The position numbers and the translations under genes are program-made. DNA of 59,971 nt from DATGMS01 sp040905145. Its GTDB lineage: Bacteria; Bacteroidota; Bacteroidia; Cytophagales; Cyclobacteriaceae. The stretch covers positions 1 through 59,971 of the forward strand of contig JBBDSC010000023.1 of assembly GCA_040905145.1 (NCBI GenBank). The letters run 5' to 3'. Under the pieces are notes generated by a model, which was given only the letters and a program-made list of their open reading frames with translations, did not search any database and was not told where the DNA came from. Shown piece by piece: positions 9,241 to 18,079 of the stretch (positions within the stretch are counted from its first letter, which is position 1; every line of letters begins with the position of its first letter).

Positions 9241-9978
9241 ATGAAAAATCAGGATAATTATCAAAATGTAAATGAAGTGGAGCGGGTCCTTTCTGTGGCC
9301 TCAGGTATTATCTTATGGGGAGTTAGTTTTAAAAGACCTTTCAGAAACCCCTTAAAATATCTTTCCTCTATTTATCTGCTTTATAGGGGAATTTCAGGAA
9401 ATTGCCCTGTTTACACCAAACTGGGAAAAGATAGCACAAAAACCCCTGCGATAAACTTAAGAGCAGAATATGTGGTGGATGTCCCCCGCCAGGAAGTCTA
9501 TGACTTCTGGAGAAAGCTGGAAAATTTACCGCTTTTTATGAGACACCTGAAAAGTGTAGATCAGTTGAGTGATAACCGATCCCGTTGGGAAGCGAGATTG
9601 CCCGGGAATAGTGGCACGCTTTCTTGGGAAGCTGATATTGTAAAGGATATTCCCGGTAAACTAATAGGATGGAAATCCACGGAGGGTGCTATCATCGATA
9701 ATGCGGGAAAGGTGGAGTTTTATGATGATGTGAACAGCTCCGGAACCCTGATAAGGGTGATATTTAGTTACCATCCGGTAGTTGGAGGTCTTGGAACCGG
9801 TATTGCCAAGTTTTTAAACCCTGCTTTTGAGAAATTATTGAATGAAGAGCTGCACGATTTCAAGATATTGATTGAAGGAGGGGAATTGGAAAATAAAAAC
9901 ATCTCTCATCCAGAAGCCAAAATGCCTCCATCAGAAGTTGAAAAGAAGAATGACATAACAGGAGGGTTCAATTCCTGA
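9241..9978 (+). CDS. DUF2892-like membrane segment fused to SRPBCC/START domain
   Basis: A 245-residue protein with two parts. Residues 8-65 resemble the YgaP/DUF2892 inner-membrane hairpin (NEVERVLSVASGIILWGVSF, then RGISGNCPVYTKLG). Residues 75-215 look like a polyketide cyclase/dehydrase (SRPBCC) fold, beginning VVDVPRQEVYDFWRKLENL. SRPBCC domains bind hydrophobic ligands; the substrate here is not predictable. Similar fusions are known from stress-related genes in many bacteria. It is preceded by 229 bp of non-coding sequence and followed by the terminator at 10062-10101, so it is probably a single-gene unit. Confidence 0.85.
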   Translation: MKNQDNYQNVNEVERVLSVASGIILWGVSFKRPFRNPLKYLSSIYLLYRGISGNCPVYTKLGKDSTKTPAINLRAEYVVDVPRQEVYDFWRKLENLPLFMRHLKSVDQLSDNRSRWEARLPGNSGTLSWEADIVKDIPGKLIGWKSTEGAIIDNAGKVEFYDDVNSSGTLIRVIFSYHPVVGGLGTGIAKFLNPAFEKLLNEELHDFKILIEGGELENKNISHPEAKMPPSEVEKKNDITGGFNS

Positions 9979-10061
9979 TCGAGGGGTCAATAGCAGGTTA
10001 TTTCAAGGATGAGTGAAGAATGGATGCTGGAATCGGTCATTGTTTTTCTTTCAGGAATACA

Positions 10062-10101
10062 CCAAGGCATTGGAGGCCCCGATGCCTTGGATATTTTTTT
10101 T
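10062..10101 (+). terminator. Rho-independent terminator
   Basis: CCAAGGCAT (10062-10070) pairs with ATGCCTTGG (10082-10090) around an 11-base loop and is followed by a T-rich run. It sits about 85 bases after the SRPBCC gene and before the next gene. Confidence 0.75.
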
Positions 10102-10150
10102 TACATTATGGCACATTTATAAATGGTTAGAATAAGGAATTAACCCAAAA

Positions 10151-11185
10151 ATGATGGAAAAAGAAGCTTCACTTTCCAAAAGTAAAAATGAAAAGTTGGG
10201 CATTGCCTTGGTAGGTTTGGGCAAATATGCCAAAGGACAATTGGCACCCGCTCTGAAAGAAACCAAATATTGTCAGTTGACGGGGATTGTAACCGGAAGT
10301 CCTGACAAAATTCCGGAATGGAAAGAGGAATACGGAATTCAGGATAAAAATATGTATAACTATGATAACTTTGATGAAATAGCTTCAAATAAAGATATTG
10401 ATATCATCTACGTAGTGTTGCCGAACTCCCTGCACATGGACTATACAATAAGGGCGGCCAATGCGGGAAAACATGTGATATGTGAAAAACCTATGGCTAC
10501 CTCTGTGGAGGAATGTGAGGAAATGATAGCCGCCTGTAACAAAAACAAGGTCAGGCTGGGTATTGGATACCGACTTCACTTCGATCCTCACCATCAGTAT
10601 GTCATGGAGCTTGGGCAAGGAAAAATGGGAAGGTTAAAACATACTACTGGCGAACATTCCATGAAACTGGAGGATACTTCTGCCTGGCGGCTAAAAAAAG
10701 ACCTTGCCGGAGGGGGACCTCTAATGGATGTGGGGATTTATGTCGTACAGGCTTCCTGCTATACGGCGGGACATTCTCCGATTGCTGTAAAAGAAGTTGC
10801 TTTCGGAGAGCTGACCCAACCTGAAATTTACCAAAATGTGGAACAGTCCATAAGTTGGACGCTTGAATTCCCTGACGGTGTGCTGGCCAGAGGAGAATGC
10901 AGTTATGCCAGAAACGGAGATTTCTTTCATGCTGAAGCCGCAAATGGATCATTCGAACTGAAACCAGCTTACCCATATAATGGGATCAGAGGCAAAACAA
11001 GTGAGGGTACAATGAACTTTCCTGAGGTGAATCAACAAGCCTTTCAAATGGATGAGTTTGCCGACGCCCTGATACAGGGAAAGGAAACCATAGTGCCGGG
11101 TGAAATGGGTCTACGGGATGTTGCCATTCTTATGGCCATCTATGAAGCCGCAGAATCCGGCAAGGCCGTTCCATTAAACCTTTAA
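10151..11185 (+). CDS. Gfo/Idh/MocA family oxidoreductase (cytoplasmic)
   Basis: A 344-residue NAD(P)-dependent sugar dehydrogenase-like protein. The N-terminal Rossmann fold begins at about residue 15 with GIALVGLGKYAKGQLAPAL, and the family signature CEKPMATSVEE appears near residue 115. The C-terminal alpha/beta domain contains a GGGPLMDVGIYVVQ stretch. It has no Tat or Sec signal, in contrast to the two other members in this window (27602 and 48637). The overall look is that of glucose-fructose-oxidoreductase-like enzymes, but the substrate cannot be assigned. It is followed after 40 bp by the flavodoxin-like gene, probably in one unit. Confidence 0.9.
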   Translation: MMEKEASLSKSKNEKLGIALVGLGKYAKGQLAPALKETKYCQLTGIVTGSPDKIPEWKEEYGIQDKNMYNYDNFDEIASNKDIDIIYVVLPNSLHMDYTIRAANAGKHVICEKPMATSVEECEEMIAACNKNKVRLGIGYRLHFDPHHQYVMELGQGKMGRLKHTTGEHSMKLEDTSAWRLKKDLAGGGPLMDVGIYVVQASCYTAGHSPIAVKEVAFGELTQPEIYQNVEQSISWTLEFPDGVLARGECSYARNGDFFHAEAANGSFELKPAYPYNGIRGKTSEGTMNFPEVNQQAFQMDEFADALIQGKETIVPGEMGLRDVAILMAIYEAAESGKAVPLNL

Positions 11186-11186
11186 A

Positions 11187-11225
11187 CTTTTATAAATCTT
11201 TAAACCTCTAAACTTCTAAGATATT
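11187..11225. repeat. degenerate short-period spacer repeat
   Basis: The gap between two cotranscribed genes reads as an imperfect reiteration of about 10-12 bases with the theme CTTTAAAC / CTCTAAAC / CTTCTAAG. Comparable low-complexity spacers occur at 15791-15850 and 43045-43140. Confidence 0.5.
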
Positions 11226-11876
11226 ATGGAGCTTAAAGCTGTTTTCTTAAATTGTACCCTAAAAAAATCTCCGGAAACTTCCAACACGGAAGCATTGATC
11301 AATAAAGCGGTGGATTTATATGCCCAATCGGGTGTGGAAAGCAAGGTCATCCGAATTGTTGATTTTAAAGTGGCCTTCGGAACTACTTCAGATGAAGGCG
11401 AAGGAGATGATTGGCCGCTGATCCTGGAAGAGATTAAAGTTTCTGATATTTTGATCATAGCCAGCCCTGTCTGGTTGGGGGATAAATCATCTGTGTGCAA
11501 AATGGTGATCGAAAGGATAGATGGGAGCACCAGTGAAGAAGATCCCCACAATGGGCAATATCCTTTGTACAATAAGGTAGGGGGAGTGCTGGTAACAGGT
11601 AATGAAGATGGTGCCAAAAAAATCTGTGCGGATGTGCTTTTTAGCCTAAATCATTCAGGATGCACCCTACCACCTAATTCCATGGCGTATTGGGTGGGAT
11701 CTGCCGGTCCCGGCCCCAGCTATATTGAAGCAGGAGGGGGTAAATATTTTTTTACCAACCAAAATCTCAGGAGTTTAGTTGAAAATACCCGCTATCTTGC
11801 CAAACTCCTAAAGGAAAACCCGATTCCTACGAATTTATTGAAGTTGAGGGAAATGGCAAAGCAAGAAAGCAGATAG
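11226..11876 (+). CDS. NAD(P)H-dependent flavodoxin-like oxidoreductase
   Basis: A 216-residue flavodoxin-fold protein. The first strand (AVFLNCTLKKSPETSNTEAL) leads into the FMN phosphate-binding loop, and ILIIASPVWLGDKSSVCK near residue 77 matches the second flavin-contacting loop of NADPH-dependent FMN reductases. The region GGVLVTGNEDGAKK is also typical. It probably transfers hydride from NAD(P)H to small acceptors through FMN; the physiological substrate is unknown. The gene lies 40 bp after the Gfo/Idh oxidoreductase and 56 bp before marC, all rightward. Confidence 0.88.
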   Translation: MELKAVFLNCTLKKSPETSNTEALINKAVDLYAQSGVESKVIRIVDFKVAFGTTSDEGEGDDWPLILEEIKVSDILIIASPVWLGDKSSVCKMVIERIDGSTSEEDPHNGQYPLYNKVGGVLVTGNEDGAKKICADVLFSLNHSGCTLPPNSMAYWVGSAGPGPSYIEAGGGKYFFTNQNLRSLVENTRYLAKLLKENPIPTNLLKLREMAKQESR

Positions 11877-11932
11877 GCCACCCAGAAGAAATTTGTATAT
11901 GTAATCTGAACTTTCTTAATCTTAATTGTCTC

Positions 11933-12607
11933 ATGGACTGGAATTCAATGCTCAATTTTTTGGCGGCTATGTTAGCTATAGTGAATCCCATAGGCTTAAT
12001 CCCTATTTGGTATGAAATGACTGGGGACGCTTTGCCTCAGGTCCGAAGGAAGATTGCATTAATGGTTACCGGATCAGCATTTGTCATTTTGCTTTTATTT
12101 TTAAACCTGGGCAATTTCATATTGGATTTTTTTAGTATAGATATTGAAGTGTTTAAAATAGCCGGGGGCTTTTTACTATTGACTACTGCCGTATCAATGA
12201 TCGAAGGGCAGGCCACAAAATTGGAAGAAAATAAAGAAAGTGGGGATACTGATTTGGAATTGGCTAAAAGACGATTTGAAAAAGTGCTTGTCCCTTTAAC
12301 GATACCAATGCTCGCTGGCCCCGGAGCTATAACTACCGTATTGCTCTACAGTTTTACGGCAAATGGGATTACGGATTTTGCTGGGTTTTCCATTGTTTTA
12401 CTATTCAGTTATTTACTTCTTTTTCTTGTCCTAGGATATTCCTATCAAGTAGAGAAAAGGATTGATAAATTATTTTTTGTAGCTTTTACCAGAATATTCG
12501 GTTTAATTGTAGCAGCCATTGCCGTACAGTTTATGGTGGAGGGATTAGGCGAAGTTTTTCCCAATTGGATGGAGGGAGGTTCGGCCGTAGAAAAAAAAGA
12601 TCTTTGA
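11933..12607 (+). CDS. MarC family integral membrane protein
   Basis: A 224-residue polytopic protein with about six transmembrane helices. The N-terminal half contains the family-typical AMLAIVNPIGLIPIWYEM, and a second copy of the pattern, PLTIPMLAGPGAITTVLLY, starts near residue 120. MarC proteins are sometimes called NAAT transporters, but their substrate is unsettled, and the E. coli namesake is not involved in multiple antibiotic resistance. A charged cytoplasmic loop (about 83-115) separates the halves. It is convergent with the metallopeptidase gene at 12690. Confidence 0.92.
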   Translation: MDWNSMLNFLAAMLAIVNPIGLIPIWYEMTGDALPQVRRKIALMVTGSAFVILLLFLNLGNFILDFFSIDIEVFKIAGGFLLLTTAVSMIEGQATKLEENKESGDTDLELAKRRFEKVLVPLTIPMLAGPGAITTVLLYSFTANGITDFAGFSIVLLFSYLLLFLVLGYSYQVEKRIDKLFFVAFTRIFGLIVAAIAVQFMVEGLGEVFPNWMEGGSAVEKKDL

Positions 12608-12689
12608 AGAGAGATTCCTGTTTTCGACATTCGCTGGTTTCCTGTTTTCAGTTAATTGATCCTGATTGCCGCCAGGCAGGTTGATTTGA

Positions 12690-14549
12690 TTAATGATCTT
12701 CACTGGGAAGGAGATCATAAACTGACATCCCTTTTCTGACTTTGTTCAGTCTGTTGATAGCGTCTTCTTCCTGAAGGTATCTTGGATGAAGGGGGATGGG
12801 TTTTAGTATTCCCCTTAAATTTAGTTCTTCCATTAAGGGAACATGCTTTTGGGCGATTTTGCCCACAAATAAGGGTTCCAGTTTTCCTCCTTTTTTCAGG
12901 TAATCCAGGAGTTTGATCAAACCTCTGAGATAAATAATATCTTTGGTACAACCACCTCCCTGGTGGATCCTTGCCGTAACATCAAAGGCAGTACCGAGGT
13001 CAAATCCATAATCGTCGTGCAGCTCATGAAACGTGCCGCAAAAATCAGCCCCTTCCGTAAGGGAATGACCTGCAACCACTCTTGCGGCCAAAAGCCTTAA
13101 CCGTCCCCTGGTAAGGCCCCCGGTCAGGAATTCAGACAATACGGCCAATCCCTCCTGAAGCTCGTCATAATCTGCATAACCTGAATATAATTGCTTCAAT
13201 GGCTGGGCTTTTCCATTATAATAGGTGAGGACATGGGTGCCCACCTCATGGTGGATCAAAGCTTCAATCCGATTTTGTGGTACTTTAAAGCTTTCTCCAA
13301 TCAGTACCTGTCCTTTGGAAACCATTATGCCAATAATATCATGCTTGATGGATACGGTAGAATTAAAATCCTTGTAAAATTGCCTGTACCATTCTATTTC
13401 CTCCCTGGCTTTTTGGGCAAGCTCGTGGCAATCCGCCCACTCCAAAGTCTTTCCTTTTTTTGAAGGAAATCTCTTTAAGATTTCTTTGGCCTGTTTTAGT
13501 AGCTCGGGATCTACTGAATTGTATAACCGGATACTACTGTACATGAAATTCTTTGTACCCCTTTCACTGAGCATCGTCAGTTGCTTATCCAGTTCCTCCC
13601 GTTTTTCCCTGTAGAGAAAAGACAATGTGGGATCCTCGATCGACCTTACTTTGATTTGATAAAGTTGTTCTTTAAGCTGATCAGGGTCAACGGGAAGAAT
13701 CCTGTACAAAAACTTGGGGTTCTTTTTAAAATCATTTTTTGCGAATTCATCCCTTGCCTTCATGGTATTGATAGGGGAGATAAGTAAAAGAAACCGGTAA
13801 GAATCTTCTATTTCTGTCAATTGGCTGTCCACTTCCCATACGGCGGATTCCAATGACCTGCTTCCCAGCATGTGAAAACTTTCTATATCAGAGGAAGTCT
13901 GCACCAGCAGATACTGGAAGATTGTTTTACGGAATATTCTTGACAGCTTTTTTTTAAGGCTTCTGAAGTATAGGTGATAAAATTCGTCATTTTCCACATT
14001 CCTGTAGAATGGCGGTATTTCCAGCCCCACCAAAAAGCATCCTACTTCCTGGCACTCAGAAATGGTCATTAAAGGCTTCATCCCTTCCGGATGTCTGTCG
14101 TTGGTGTGCTCCACCAGTACACCAATTTTGGGGAATTCCTTGCACAATTCTTTCAGCTCAGTAGCCAAAGTTTCCACGGTGTCAGGAGCAATGTCTTTTG
14201 GGGCTTTAATTTTAAATTGATGGTTGCTGGATTCCCCTTCCCATATTTCCAAAAACATCACTGAACCAAATTTTTTGGAAAGGTTTTTTGAAATGTATTG
14301 AAGAAGATTACTGATATCTTCCAGATCCTCCTTATTTCCAGAAGCGATAAAATAGGAAGACTCCCCCACCACTAATCTCACTGTCTGTCGAGCTGGGTTG
14401 GCCCTAAAACGATAAATAAGTAAAAAGGGCAGGTTTCTCTCTATCCTTAATTTACCGCTTGATGGCAGGACTTTATTGATCAGCTTTTCATCTTTCAGTT
14501 CCCGGATTACTTCATCGATGAGTTCTGGTTGGATGAAACGTTCTTTCAT
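12690..14549 (-). CDS. QEGLA-motif metallopeptidase (DUF1704 / MATCAP-like)
   Basis: A 619-residue protein of the family formerly called DUF1704. It carries the zinc-site motif HHEVGTHVLTYYNG (HExxxH starting at about His434) and, about 30 residues later, the diagnostic DELQEGLAVLSEFL, whose QEGLA box names the family. A third conserved element is RIHQGGGCTKDIIYLRGL near residue 540. Eukaryotic relatives with the same catalytic core (MATCAP) remove C-terminal tyrosine from tubulin; the bacterial substrate is unknown, and bacterial members have been labelled flavohemoglobin expression-modulating. There is no signal peptide, so it should act in the cytoplasm. It stands alone between convergent marC and a divergent dioxygenase-like gene. 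Confidence 0.9.
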   Translation of the reverse strand: MKERFIQPELIDEVIRELKDEKLINKVLPSSGKLRIERNLPFLLIYRFRANPARQTVRLVVGESSYFIASGNKEDLEDISNLLQYISKNLSKKFGSVMFLEIWEGESSNHQFKIKAPKDIAPDTVETLATELKELCKEFPKIGVLVEHTNDRHPEGMKPLMTISECQEVGCFLVGLEIPPFYRNVENDEFYHLYFRSLKKKLSRIFRKTIFQYLLVQTSSDIESFHMLGSRSLESAVWEVDSQLTEIEDSYRFLLLISPINTMKARDEFAKNDFKKNPKFLYRILPVDPDQLKEQLYQIKVRSIEDPTLSFLYREKREELDKQLTMLSERGTKNFMYSSIRLYNSVDPELLKQAKEILKRFPSKKGKTLEWADCHELAQKAREEIEWYRQFYKDFNSTVSIKHDIIGIMVSKGQVLIGESFKVPQNRIEALIHHEVGTHVLTYYNGKAQPLKQLYSGYADYDELQEGLAVLSEFLTGGLTRGRLRLLAARVVAGHSLTEGADFCGTFHELHDDYGFDLGTAFDVTARIHQGGGCTKDIIYLRGLIKLLDYLKKGGKLEPLFVGKIAQKHVPLMEELNLRGILKPIPLHPRYLQEEDAINRLNKVRKGMSVYDLLPSEDH

Positions 14550-14726
14550 AATAATTTTATTTATCGGCTTTCCTGATTTGAATGGATAATAGAAAGCAAG
14601 AATTATGCATTAGTGGTTTTTTTGCCAAAATTTCAATTTTCCCTTTGGTCCGGTTCACTAATTTAAATGGATTCTTGGTAATTTGATTATTAAAACGGAA
14701 TTTCAGGGTTTAATTACTGCTTTTTT

Positions 14727-14734
14727 TAATTTTG
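14727..14734 (+). promoter_or_regulatory. putative -7 promoter element
   Basis: TAATTTTG matches the Bacteroidota sigma -7 consensus TAnnTTTG exactly and would place a transcript start about 50 bases before the dioxygenase-like gene. The expected -33 TTTG is only partly matched (TTTC at 14701-14704, 22 bases upstream). Confidence 0.4.
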
Positions 14735-14793
14735 CATCGTTAATAAAATAAGAAGTTTGGTAATAAACCATTCAAACCAGAAAATATAAAGAC

Positions 14794-15771
14794 ATGGATA
14801 ATGATCATCCAAAGCAAGAAATAATAGATAAAATCAACCTATTGCAAGAAAAGTTCAGATCATCCGGACAAGATTTGTCTTCTTATCTGGAGGGGTTGCT
14901 TTATGCGGATTATCTCACTTACTGGGATTATATCAATTTGGACACCTTGCTTTCCTTGCAGCAACCAAAGACTTCTTTTAAAGACGAGAAAATTTTCATC
15001 ATCTATCACCAGATTACTGAGTTATATTTTAAACTTATCATTTGGGAACTGGAGCAAATTGCGGAAGAAAAGGCCATCCAATTGAGTTTTTTTAAAAACC
15101 GTCTTGAACGGGTAATCATGTATTTTGATCAGCTTATTTCATCATTTGCGGTAATGTGGAAAGGTATGGAAAAAGATCAGTTTCTGAAGTTCCGCATGTC
15201 CCTGTTGCCTTCGAGTGGCTTTCAAAGTGGTCAATACCGAAAAATAGAAATTATGTGTACAGAGATCCAGAACTTGGTAAATATCAAAGAAAGGGAGGAT
15301 TACAGGGACATAAACCTTACGAGCATAGATAGCTTATTTGATCTTTTATATTGGCAGTCTGGAGCCACTGAATTAGCAACAGGAGAAAAAACTTTGACAC
15401 TCAAGAACTTTGAGAAAAAGTATGGGAAGGAACTTAAACACCTTATTGCCGATTTCAGGAAGAAGAACATTTGGAGACAATATCATAATTGTATCGAAAG
15501 GGATGAAGAACTGACGGGGCTATTAAAGTCCCTGGATTTAAAAGCAAATGTTTTTTGGCCCCTGGCCCACTATAAATCAGCCGTTCGGTATTTGCAAAAA
15601 GATGCAATAGAAATAGCCGCCACGGGGGGGACAAATTGGCAAAAATACCTGCCTCCAAGATTTCAGAAAGTCATTTTTTATCCCGAGCTATGGACAGAAG
15701 AGGAAATAGCAGAATGGGGAAAAGCCTGGGTAGAGAAAGAAGTATTCAGTGAGGAAAATGGGGTGGTTTAG
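14794..15771 (+). CDS. tryptophan 2,3-dioxygenase family protein
   Basis: A 325-residue heme-dependent dioxygenase homologue. Tryptophan 2,3-dioxygenase opens the indole ring to give N-formylkynurenine. Matching features in order are YLTYWDYINLDTLLSLQQP (near residue 45), IYHQITELYFKLIIWEL with the active-site histidine at residue 72, MSLLPSSGFQSGQYRKIE (near 140) and TGGTNWQKYL (near 275), equivalent to the substrate-carboxylate loop TGG. A histidine in LAHYKSAVRYL is the probable heme ligand. Several positions differ from classical enzymes, and no kynureninase or kynurenine formamidase gene is nearby, so another substrate or role is possible. Confidence 0.85.
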   Translation: MDNDHPKQEIIDKINLLQEKFRSSGQDLSSYLEGLLYADYLTYWDYINLDTLLSLQQPKTSFKDEKIFIIYHQITELYFKLIIWELEQIAEEKAIQLSFFKNRLERVIMYFDQLISSFAVMWKGMEKDQFLKFRMSLLPSSGFQSGQYRKIEIMCTEIQNLVNIKEREDYRDINLTSIDSLFDLLYWQSGATELATGEKTLTLKNFEKKYGKELKHLIADFRKKNIWRQYHNCIERDEELTGLLKSLDLKANVFWPLAHYKSAVRYLQKDAIEIAATGGTNWQKYLPPRFQKVIFYPELWTEEEIAEWGKAWVEKEVFSEENGVV

Positions 15772-15790
15772 GGTAAAGGATGGCAATGGG

Positions 15791-15850
15791 TATGGAAACT
15801 TATAAAGTTGAAAGGTTGAGAAGTTGAAAAGTGGAGGAGTTAAATAAACT
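15791..15850. repeat. degenerate short-period spacer repeat
   Basis: This spacer reads as AAGTTGAAAGGTTGAGAAGT followed by further GAAAAGT/GGAGTTAAA variants, an imperfect reiteration of about 8-10 bases. It resembles the low-complexity spacers at 11187 and 43045 in style, not in exact sequence. Confidence 0.45.
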
Positions 15851-15914
15851 TATAAACCCATTAACCAAATTCCATTTTCCTTTTCACCATTGTTTAAGGA
15901 TAAATACCTTACAT

Positions 15915-17498
15915 ATGAAAAAAGAAATTCAATTGAAATTAAGCCCAAAGGAGGCTTATGATAAGGAGGTATTTCGGGATACTGTCCTAAAAAAGCTGGA
16001 CTTGTCTGCTAATGCTTCCCAATCAGTTTTCATAAGGCCAATCAAGAGATCCATAGATGCCCGCGGAAGAAATGTCAAGATCAATGTTTCCGTTGAGGTT
16101 TTTACCAGTGAAAAGCCTGCTCCATTGATAACGGCAAACCTTCATTATAAAAGCGTACAAGATTCTGCAGCCATTGTTATTGTTGGGGCTGGTCCTGCAG
16201 GGCTGTTTGCCGCATTAAGGGCGATTGAGCTGGGTATTAAACCTATTGTGTTGGAAAGAGGGCAGGATGTAAAGGCCCGGAGAAGGGATCTGGCAGCCAT
16301 CAATAAAGATCATTTGGTCAATCCGGAATCCAATTATTGTTTCGGAGAAGGTGGGGCAGGAACTTATTCTGATGGCAAGCTTTACACCCGGTCCAAAAAG
16401 AGGGGGGATGTACGAAGAATAATGGAAATTTTTGTGGCCCATGGCGCCTCAGAAGAAATCCTGGTGGAAGCCCATCCCCACATAGGGACGAACAAACTAC
16501 CCGTCATTGTCAATAAGCTCAGGGACAGTATTTTAAATGCTGGTGGGGAAGTCCGTTTTAATACCAAAGTGGTTGATTTTATTCTGGAAGGTAATGAGAT
16601 AAAAGGCGTGATGACCCAGGATGAAAAACAAATTTTCGGTCTAGGGGTTATTTTAGCTACAGGACATTCTGCACGGGATATTTTTCATTTATTACATGAC
16701 AAGGATATTTTAATAGAAGCGAAATCTTTTGCGCTTGGAGTAAGGATAGAGCACGCCCAAAATTTAATTGATCAGATCCAGTATCATTGTCCTAAAGAAA
16801 GAGGGCCCTATCTGCCGGCATCTTCTTATGCCTTGGTCCATCAGTCGAGGCATAAAGGGATACAAAGAGGGGTGTTTTCTTTTTGTATGTGTCCTGGAGG
16901 GTTTATAGTTCCAGCGGCCACTTCCCCTGGGGAGATCGTGATCAATGGGATGAGCCCAAGCCGTAGGGATGGCAAATTTGCAAATTCAGGCATGGTTGTA
17001 GCTGTAGAGTTAGAGGATTTGGCAGCATATAAAGAGCATGGCCCATTAGCGGCGATGGTGTTTCAGGCAGACATAGAAAAGGAAGCCTGGAAGGCAGGAG
17101 GGAAAACACAGGTAGCGCCGGCCCAACGGATGCTGGATTTTGTGGAAAACCGGCTGAGTACTTCCCTTCCGGAATCCTCCTATCAACCGGGTTTGAAATC
17201 CGTGGACATGGGGAAAGTTCTGCCCCTGTTTATTACTGAGCGGTTGCAAGATGCTTTTAAAGCCTTTGGACAAAAGATGAGGGGATATTTGACCAATAAT
17301 GCTCAAATAATAGGGGTTGAAAGCAGGACATCGTCTCCAGTCAGGATTCCCCGGGACAGAGAAACTTTTGAGCACCCCTATACCAAAAGGCTTTTTCCTT
17401 GCGGGGAAGGGGCAGGATATGCCGGAGGAATTGTTTCTGCAGCCATGGATGGTGAAAGATGTGCAGAAAAGCTTATTGAACGGTATGGCTTAAAATAG
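15915..17498 (+). CDS. NAD(P)/FAD-dependent oxidoreductase
   Basis: A flavoprotein of 527 residues from the ATG at 15915. An in-frame start at 15831 exists but would add 28 residues with no family character, encoded partly by the low-complexity spacer. The dinucleotide-binding motif is VIVGAGPAGLFAALRA followed by VLERG, near residue 105. Further family features are FGEGGAGTYSDGKLYTR, ATGHSARDIF and the C-terminal FAD contact CGEGAGYAGGIVSAAMDG. This is the BaiN/HI0933-related group sometimes annotated as FAD-dependent dehydrogenase. The N-terminal 90 residues form a separate small domain, as usual in this group. The reaction is unknown. Confidence 0.9.
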   Translation: MKKEIQLKLSPKEAYDKEVFRDTVLKKLDLSANASQSVFIRPIKRSIDARGRNVKINVSVEVFTSEKPAPLITANLHYKSVQDSAAIVIVGAGPAGLFAALRAIELGIKPIVLERGQDVKARRRDLAAINKDHLVNPESNYCFGEGGAGTYSDGKLYTRSKKRGDVRRIMEIFVAHGASEEILVEAHPHIGTNKLPVIVNKLRDSILNAGGEVRFNTKVVDFILEGNEIKGVMTQDEKQIFGLGVILATGHSARDIFHLLHDKDILIEAKSFALGVRIEHAQNLIDQIQYHCPKERGPYLPASSYALVHQSRHKGIQRGVFSFCMCPGGFIVPAATSPGEIVINGMSPSRRDGKFANSGMVVAVELEDLAAYKEHGPLAAMVFQADIEKEAWKAGGKTQVAPAQRMLDFVENRLSTSLPESSYQPGLKSVDMGKVLPLFITERLQDAFKAFGQKMRGYLTNNAQIIGVESRTSSPVRIPRDRETFEHPYTKRLFPCGEGAGYAGGIVSAAMDGERCAEKLIERYGLK

Positions 17499-17582
17499 GA
17501 GGGTTTATCCAGCTTTCCGGTTGAAGGCTTTTGGAGGGCACCTGCAAAACCGTAATATTTTAACATTGAAACTGAACTACAA

Positions 17583-17948
17583 ATGAAAAAAACGGTAATC
17601 ATAGGTTCTTCTCCCAATCCTGGAAGATATGCCCAAATAGCAGTCAGGATGTTAAAGGAATATGGGCATCCTATAGTACCGATGGGTATCAAGGTAGGGG
17701 AGGTACATGGAGAAACCATTTTAAATATAAAGGAAAAACCAGCCATCAAAGAGGTGGACACTATCACCCTATACTTGTCACCTAAAAATCAAAAGGAGTG
17801 GTATGACTATCTTCTCTCTTTAAGCCCCAAAAGGATCATATTTAATCCAGGGACTGAAAATCAAGAGCTTATGGAAATGGCCAAAGAGAGAGACATCAAG
17901 TCTGTTATAGGCTGCACGCTTGTGATGCTAAGATCAAGCCAATATTAA
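17583..17948 (+). CDS. CoA-binding domain protein
   Basis: A 121-residue single-domain Rossmann-like protein of the CoA-binding type (PF13380 style). It starts TVIIGSSPNPGRYAQIA, a typical nucleotide/CoA loop, continues with IVPMGIKVGEVHGE, and ends with the region containing NPGTENQELMEMA. The length is standard for the stand-alone form. The specific ligand role in the cell is not known. It lies 84 bp after the FAD oxidoreductase and 131 bp before gyrB, both in the same direction. Confidence 0.88.
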   Translation: MKKTVIIGSSPNPGRYAQIAVRMLKEYGHPIVPMGIKVGEVHGETILNIKEKPAIKEVDTITLYLSPKNQKEWYDYLLSLSPKRIIFNPGTENQELMEMAKERDIKSVIGCTLVMLRSSQY

Positions 17949-18079
17949 TAAATCGGTAATTAAAACGGGACTATTTCCTCATTTTAAGGGGAAATGCGGT
18001 AAAAAAGTTGTATTTTTAAAGATTGAAAATTTCAAGAAAAATAGAGGGATAATTCCTCTTTATTTGTTTTAAAAGTACT

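Noticed and set aside
15831..15914. Upstream start for the FAD oxidoreductase
   Set aside because: The extra 28 residues come partly from a low-complexity spacer and do not match the family; the ATG at 15915 gives the expected N-terminus.
18043..18059. AGAGG/CCTCT hairpin before gyrB as a riboswitch
   Set aside because: A single 5-bp stem is too small to support more than chance structure in an AT-rich leader.
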